Shown: positions 58,076-64,000 of the stretch, in pieces
Layout of the letters: the number at the start of each line of letters is the position of its first letter
How positions within the stretch are numbered: the first letter of the stretch is position 1
DNA from: Linum tenue
Taxonomy: Eukaryota > Streptophyta > Magnoliopsida > Malpighiales > Linaceae
DNA: 64,000 nt
Assembly: GCA_946122785.1 (NCBI GenBank)
Contig: CAMGYJ010000002.1
Span: forward strand, 20,558,492 to 20,622,491
Direction of reading: 5' to 3'
Made by a program: the position numbers and the translations under genes
Notes under the pieces: generated by a model
Database searches by the model: none
What the model was told of the DNA's origin: nothing
Seen by the model: the letters and a program-made list of their open reading frames with translations, nothing else

Positions 58076-60865
58076 TTAATCTTGGGTTGCTGGTGGCTGG
58101 GAACCGCCTGCTTGGTCAATCACAGCAGCTCCTCCATTGCCTCTGCCTCTAGTGGCTCTGCCCCTGCCTCTACCTCCTCTTGCTGATCTGCCCCCACCAC
58201 CTCTTGCAGATCTGCCCCCACCTCCTGCATTCCTGCCTCCTGCATTCCTGCCCCTTGTAGCTCTTCCTGTTGCATGCATCTAATAACAATCGATAATCAA
58301 TAGTCCGTCCTTGACATTTATGCGAAACAAACACTCAAACAAACATTACCATTGCATTGACTTCATCATCCACAGCTGGATTCTTCCTCGGTCTGCCACG
58401 TGGGCGGCGTTCTTGTGGTTGCTGCAGCTGGACAGTGTAAATAAAGAATCTTGGATGACCAAAAAATGCAATTAAAGAACAAAGAGTTTACCTGAGGTGC
58501 AACTGGAAGGGGACATCCTCTTTTGTTGTGTCCTTCACCGCTACAGTTTTTACAATGCATGACGATATTATTCCTCCGAATGGCCGTTCCTCCTCCTTCA
58601 TGGGGTCGAGTGTCAAGCTCACCCGCCTCCTTGCGCCGATTCTTCTTAGGGCGGCCCGGCATAATCCGAACCTTTGGAGGATAGACAGGATACCCCTCTG
58701 CTGTAGGCCATGTCTGTCGGCCATCCAAAGTAGGCAGCCCTCTTTTGTAGGCTTTCTTGTACTCAGAAACAAAATAATACTTATGCACAAAGAGGCTGGG
58801 GTCTAGCCTCTTCCAAGCCAAAGCCGAGACAACATGTTCACATGGGACCCCAGTTAAACCCCAATACCCACAAGTGCAAGAAAATTCCTTCAAAGACACA
58901 ACATAACCCTCGTCCCCACAAGAAACTTCAAACTTATCTTCAAGTGAGGGCCTTGTCTGCCACATTTTAGCTAACTCCTTCGCCTTCTCAATCTTCTTTC
59001 TAATCCTAGGACAGATTGTATCCTTAAGCTTCGCTAATTTTTTGTTCTTGTCCACTATCCTAGCCATAATTTTCTTGCGAATCCCTTCTAACATATCAAT
59101 TATTCTCAGTTCTCGCTCCTCTACGATATATGAATTGAAAGTCTCACATATGTTACTTTAGACTGCATCACACTTACAGTCATGAGACACGAATGCCCTA
59201 CAGAATTTCTTGGGCTGCTGGTCATTGAAGTCCTTCAATAAAGTGGGGTCTTCTCCGCTGTTTTGAATAGCTTCCATTCTGCTTGTCACGGCTCGAAATG
59301 CTGCCAAGTTGGTTGCATAAACAGCACCCCAGTACAGATTTCGGAAGGTTTGTCCCCTGTGTTTTGGTTTCCAGTTTGCGAAAACGTGTCTCGCACACTT
59401 CCTGTGGTGTGCATATGGGCCGACACCCCTCAAGAAACCCTTTCCTGAGCATTGAGAAGCCCACATATAGCCTTTTGAATAGGACCCTATTTGCAATGGA
59501 ACAAGGGTCCACTTCCAAAATAAAACGGCCTCTTGGATCAACACGCTTCAGCTCAGCAACATAAGGCCGCAACTTCTTATACTCCTCAATTAAAGAACCT
59601 CCCAATAGCCTCTTTGCATACAACCGCGCCCTATAACACTGCCGTCTGGACAATTCTACATTGTGAGTCTCCCGCATCTCCCTCTGCATGTGTTTCACTT
59701 CCCAATTCGGGTTGATTTGAAACCTCCCAATGTAGCGCTTGGCAGCCCAAACAGCATTGGCCCCTTTCATTCTAAGGGCACGTGGGCAAGAGTGCCTCGG
59801 CCCTACATCCTTCACCATGAAGCACTGCCGCCCTCCATGCCAACTTCCATACACATACCATCCACAATTCTGCCTACACACTGCCCTCTTCTTCTTATCC
59901 GTACTGATGTTCCACTTGATATCAGCTCCTATCGAGATGCAATAATCAGACACGGCATCTTTAAATTGCTCACCTGACTCAAATTTCAGACCAGCCACGA
60001 TGTTCAGCTGTGAATGGTCCCCATGTGAATCGTAAATAACCCCATCGTCCTCATCATAGTTAAGGCCCGATGAGTGTCTGTATTGTGACTCCGGAACACT
60101 CCTCGAATTTTCTCCACCCTCAACCTCTTTTGCAGATAAGAATTGAGAATCATGCTCCATTTCTTCAGCATGGGCAGCAGGTTCTTCCACCTCATCTTCA
60201 CGGTTTGTCACACTCTGGAAGCTAGACTCATGCTCCATTTCTTCAGCATGGGCAGCAGGTTCTTCCACCTCATCTTCACGGTTTGTCACACTCTGGAAGC
60301 TAGACTCTTGCTCCACTTCTTCACCATCATCCTTGTAACTTGTCCGAACCATCCTCTTACGCTCATGCCTTCTCTTGTGGGCTCGTGCCTCGTGGAACTC
60401 ATCGTCTGAGGTATGGATGTCTTCATCTTCGTCGTCGCTATCATCAACATGGACAATATCAGCTACAATAGACTCTTCAGCCTTTTGATCTTCATCTCCC
60501 ATCTCGCTGCCCCCTTCTTCATTCACTTCGTTGTCACCAACAACTCCTAACCCATCACTACCCTCAATAAATAGCACAATCTGCCCATTTTGGATTGAAG
60601 GAATCAACCCATCCATCACCTCGGCATCAGAATGCAACTGGTGAACCCCCTGCTCCATGGTAGAATGTGGTGACATGTACCACATTCGATCCACCCTCTC
60701 ATAGTTCAAATAGACAACGCCAACTTGTCGAAGTATGAAGTAGGAGAGCACGTCAATGTCGATGTCAAATGGCTCTACACTCCCACCAACGTAACGAGGT
60801 GTGCCTTGGGAGAAGTCCATCCGACCTCCATGGTTGACAATAAGCTCAACCATCTCATTTGCCAT
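58076..60865 (-). pseudogene. Mutator-like transposase with deleted catalytic core (MULE-2)
   Basis: ATG at 60865 lies one base after a splice acceptor. In order: a PB1-like domain (MANEMVELIVNHGGRMDF ... NGQIVLFIE), an acidic region with a 26-residue tandem duplication, the MuDR domain (GLKFESGEQFKDAVSDYC ... GWYVYGSWHGG), the linker to FLEGCRPI, then an abrupt jump near 59435 to the last part of the MULE domain (KCARHVFANWKPKHRG). About 100 residues with the first catalytic acids are missing. A stop lies at about 59158. Then a SWIM finger (CTCGYWGLTGVPCEHV), GRPKKNRRKE, a zinc knuckle (CKNCSGEGHNKRGC) and a Gly/Arg-rich tail. C-terminal exons: to 58492, 58427-58350, 58279-58076. Confidence 0.88.
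60151..60306 (-). repeat. 78-bp tandem duplication in the transposase gene
   Basis: Two copies start at 60151 and 60229 and encode ESSFQSVTNREDEVEEPAAH plus AEEMEH twice, with a partial third unit after. The copies are nearly identical, so the duplication is recent and in frame. It lies in the acidic linker between the PB1-like and MuDR domains. Confidence 0.9.
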
Positions 60866-61865
60866 CCTGCAATAAAATACAATATTCTCATTCATTTCCC
60901 AACCAAACCGTCGACACAATTAAACAAGCAAACAGCTCCCCAACACAATCCGACTAAAATACAGCAAAAAACTACCTACAGCCGAGGCATCAACTACTAG
61001 ACAATGACAACACAGCCTACCACAATCACTATTCTATCAAATTGTCCAAAAAACTAGACAAAGGAAGCAGCACAAACCTGTTTTACACCAAGCAGTAGGG
61101 CTAAAATCGTCTTCACACTCAAACTCGTGGTCCAAGCTTTTGGAAGGAATCTTCAACTGTACACCCTCCTTTACTCTTCTCCATCTACTTTCGTACCCAC
61201 CACCAGAAATCTACTATAAATACCCAGATGTGGGGAGCAAGGTTTATTTCCCATCTTCGCAAACCCTAGAAACCCTGCCGACAAACCTCCTCTTCGCAAT
61301 CACCTTCTATGCTTGGTTAAGGAGAAGACTCAGGACGAGGGAGTAACTCCTGCTACTCCTTCGCTATCTTGCTTCACTTCTGGCTCTTCTTCTCCAAACA
61401 CCAGAGACGAAGGTGAAGCACTCGAAGAAGCTCGGCGCCGATTCGATCGCTCCGCTCCTCCGATCTCACTCCCAGCAACGATCTGAAGCCTTCGCCTCTA
61501 CTCGCACGCCGATTGATTCCGCCCAGCTCTCCGATTTAGGGAAATTTTTTCCGGAAGGCGAAGCTAGGGTTCTTCTTCTGTTTTTCGCAGTCGAGGGAGA
61601 GGAGAAATGTTGAGAACGAAAAGAGTAAAGGGAGCCCGAGCCGGTTCGTTTTTACTTTTAACCCTTTTTTTCTCTCCAGTAAATAAACCACGTCAGCGAC
61701 ACGTAGGATCCTATTAAGTGCTGACTGTGCGTTGAAAAGTCGCACAGTTATGTTTAACGGCCCAACTAACGGAGAAGACATTTTATTATACAAATGGCAT
61801 TTCGAAAACGATGTAATATATATGGCACTTTATCTAAAGGATGGTATTTCCAGTGGTATTAACCC
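60866..61865 (-). promoter_or_regulatory. Transposase promoter/leader and right terminus of MULE-2
   Basis: It contains the intron and leader of the minus-strand transposase (acceptor at 60867) and the right inverted terminus (about 61650-61865). No further gene is seen; short plus-strand frames are not supported. Confidence 0.5.
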
Positions 61866-61874
61866 TATTATATA

Positions 61875-62424
61875 TATATGCCAACATATGTTTATATTAG
61901 TTAATATTAGTTAATATTCCAAACTTTTGTGTGCATGCATGGTTTCTTCTCCCAAATGCACTGCATCTGCATCGGCGTAATTTTATAATAAGCACCTCTT
62001 GGGGTTTTTTGTTAATTATTTGTTGTTTCCGGTGACCCATCAATCCTCCTCTGTTTGATCTTAATGTATAATAATCTGTCTCTTTCTGTTATGAATACTA
62101 GTCATGGGCCCGACCGGTTGGTCGGTTTCATTTCTGAATTGCGTAAATACTAAATAGGTAGCAATGTTGGGTTCATTGGCGAATCGTGTTAATACAGAAT
62201 AGGAGTAGCATGAGTTTCGCGTGTTTTGTTTGTTGTCAATAATCTAGATTGCTGAAATTATCGAATAGTAAAATTTCTCCGTAGCGTAAAAGAGTCCAAT
62301 ACGAACATCATAGTATGCTGGGACATTCTAACCGACTCATCCAACATAATTAATTCACGAAAAATGAACGACAACCCTTTACCAGGGAACCGAATTCTTT
62401 ATTTGTTTTGAATAACCCTTATCT
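61875..62424. other. Noncoding region between MULE-2 and the Helitron remnant
   Basis: AT-rich, no gene or bounded element recognised. A short GACCGGTTGGTCGG word near 62109-62125 recalls the subterminal words of the hAT element at 55006 but is isolated. Confidence 0.4.
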
Positions 62425-63830
62425 TTACTCATTGTAAGTGTCGTGCTCAATGCTCATCCTCATCCTTCCTTTGAGGTGCTTCCATGCTTTTCGCCGGTGG
62501 ATTTGGTACATCACCGTCACTGTCATCACAAAAAAGGATTGATAATTACTCCCGTTTTCTTCCTCCACAATTTGAATAATTTCATCGATTGCCTTCATCT
62601 GCTTCGAATTCAATTCTGGATACAATGTACTGAACTCCTTCATCAAATCTTCTCAATTGTAATTTAACTCCTGAGTGATCATTAAATTTTAAGAAGTTGA
62701 TCTCATAGCTCCAAATGGAATGGACAAACCTGGGTAATCAGCCAGAGACTTCTAATATTTTTGCAACAATTTATCAATCTCCACCAAGCATATATATTTG
62801 ATCTCATTAGTAAATAACTGCAAATTGGGTAAATTTAAGGGTTAATACCTTAGTTTGGCCCGAACTATACACATATTTTCTACTTTGGCCCGTGGTATTG
62901 GAAATTGCTATTCTAGCCTGAACTATGTAGCAAACTTCCTCATTTGGCCTGGAGGCGGGTTTGACCGTTAAATTAGACGGTCAAACTTGTTGATCGTTAG
63001 TCAATGTCCACCTCACCTGCCATGTCAGCTTTGAGGACATAAAAAATATTTTTTTTATTTTTGAATTTTGTTTTCTTGCCATTTGCTAAAAATGTGCCCT
63101 TTTTCGTTCTTTTAAATAATTTTTTTTGATTTATTATTTTTATTAATCGAAAGAAAATAAAATTCAGAAATAAAAAAAATAATTTTGTATGTCCTCAAAG
63201 CTGACGTGGCAGGTGAGGTGGACATTGACTAACGGTCAACAGGTTTGACCGTCTAATTTGACGGTCAAACCAGCCTCCGGGCCAAATGAGGAAGTTTGCT
63301 ACATAGTTCAGGCCAGAATAGCAATTTTCAATACCACGGGCCAAAATAGAAAGTATGAGTATAGTTCAGGCCAAACTAATGTATTAACCCTAAATTTAAA
63401 TCCTTTCTTCGATTGAACAGTACATCATCGCTCAATAAATCCCAATTCCTTTCCCACAAAGATTGCACATCAGACACTTGGCAGTGCATAAAAATTGTGA
63501 CAAACAGCTACTCCACTCATCATCATCTGCCAATAATCGAAGAGCATAACATTGTTTTTGGAAGGAATTATGGACAACACCATTAATTGTTTTAATTTCT
63601 TCATAAGAACGACACCCTCTGACTAAATGCAGCAACATGCGAAGATAAAATCTTTTTTTTTTTTTGTGTGGAGGACAATAATACAATCTTCCAATACAAA
63701 CCTTGCTCTTCCTCATCTGCCACCTTTTCAACTTATGATTCCAAACAAAATACCGAGGAAACTCCACAAAGGTATATTTTCTTGCCTCATAAGAATGAGC
63801 ATTTATTTCCATCCATGCCTACAACATTGA
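62425..63830 (-). pseudogene. Helitron helicase remnant
   Basis: Minus strand. From 63812: NAHSYEARKYTFVEFPRYFV, KVCIGRLYYCPP, RFYLRMLLHLVRGCRSYEEI, INGVVHNSF, CYALRLLADDDEWSSCLSQF, the block between the replication initiator and the PIF1-type helicase of plant Helitrons. It continues through frame breaks and stops to LNSKQMKAIDEIIQIVEEEN at 62600, just before the Walker A site, where the frame shifts and the P-loop is lost. A 552-bp MITE interrupts it at 62839-63390. Helitron ends (TC ... CTRR with hairpin) were not found, so this is a fragment. Confidence 0.8.
62839..63390. mobile_element. MULE-type MITE (552 bp) with long inverted arms
   Basis: The left end is GGGTTAATACCTTAGTTTGG and the right end, inverted, GGGTTAATACATTAGTTTGG. 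The arms match for over 200 bp each, leaving a short A/T-rich centre. A perfect 9-bp duplication TAAATTTAA flanks it (62830-62838 and 63391-63399). The first ten bases are identical to the MULE-2 terminus. Subterminal GACCGTTA and GCCACGTCAGC words are present. Confidence 0.95.
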
Positions 63831-64000
63831 TGTTTCATCTTTTTACAACATTTCTAAACTATCATCACTTGGACGATCAAATGTGTTGACTAATGGTCAA
63901 CGCACCACGTCACCACCTTTCACTTAAAAAAATTATATTTTCAACCTATTACTATTTTTTTTCATGTTGAATAAAAAAAATTGAAAATTGAAAATTGAAA
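63831..64000. other. Window edge, possible further MULE terminus
   Basis: TTGACTAATGGTCAACGC and CCACGTCACC at 63887-63920 resemble the subterminal words of the MULE-type elements, followed by A/T-rich DNA. The element, if present, continues past the window. Confidence 0.3.

Larger units (their letters stand above)
56534..61865. mobile_element. MULE-2, complete Mutator-like element (5332 bp)
   Basis: Both ends start GGGTTAATACCACTGGAAAT and stay nearly identical for about 60 bp, then similar in layout for about 200 bp. A perfect 9-bp duplication TATTATATA flanks it (56525-56533 and 61866-61874). It carries a GRF zinc-finger gene (plus) and a transposase gene (minus) that converge. Subterminal regions have CCGTTA/GACGG words (56660-56715; 61740-61775) and an ACGTGG box. 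The transposase has lost part of its catalytic domain, so the element now moves only with help. Confidence 0.95.

Noticed and set aside
59533..60409. Plus-strand frames within the MULE-2 transposase
   Set aside because: Antisense shadows; the minus-strand frame carries the PB1-like and MuDR domains.

Overview
The window is nuclear DNA of a dicotyledonous plant. The signs are intron-rich genes with plant splice sites, a TIR-class NB-LRR with a C-terminal C-JID domain (this class is absent from grasses), a Golgi beta-1,2-xylosyltransferase, a pirin, plastid-type ferredoxin-GOGAT exons, and dense plant transposons. I cannot name the species from the sequence alone.

Layout. 1-3578: right part of a Mutator-like element (MULE-1) with a GRF zinc-finger gene and a decayed transposase. 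3669-6490: truncated LINE (minus) with a 385-bp hAT insertion. 6490-9567: AT-rich DNA, a hAT element and a composite MULE with crossed inverted repeats. 9936-11431: second LINE fragment. 12034-15347: NB-LRR gene that begins at the P-loop and has no TIR exon. 16178-19064 (minus): N-glycan beta-1,2-xylosyltransferase. 21940-23607 (minus): pirin-like gene. 27131-27947: LINE fragment. 28034-45432: nest of three related Ty3/gypsy elements of Athila/Tat type. A minus-strand remnant is interrupted by a plus-strand element, which carries a complete 9.3-kb minus-strand element; none retains a reverse transcriptase or integrase. 47291-48239: almost pure palindrome (foldback element). 50050-54543: chimera of the first exons of a coiled-coil protein gene joined to the 3' exons of a ferredoxin-GOGAT gene whose frame is broken in three exons. 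55006-56195: hAT element with what looks like a DUF579 methyltransferase gene fragment. 56534-61865: complete MULE-2 with perfect 9-bp target duplication. 62425-63830: Helitron helicase remnant split by a 552-bp MULE-type MITE.

Only the xylosyltransferase and pirin look like ordinary intact host genes; the NB-LRR is possibly expressed but truncated. Most of the rest is mobile DNA, and many insertions could be bounded to the base by their target-site duplications (TSDs). The points most worth a second look are: (1) a GRF zinc-finger/coiled-coil/membrane protein gene lying convergent to the transposase gene in both MULEs; (2) a shared subterminal signature (CCGTTA words, then an ACGT box) in five MULE-type elements with different ends; (3) the coiled-coil::GOGAT fusion; (4) crossed and foldback palindromes; (5) a conserved hairpin in all three gypsy elements.
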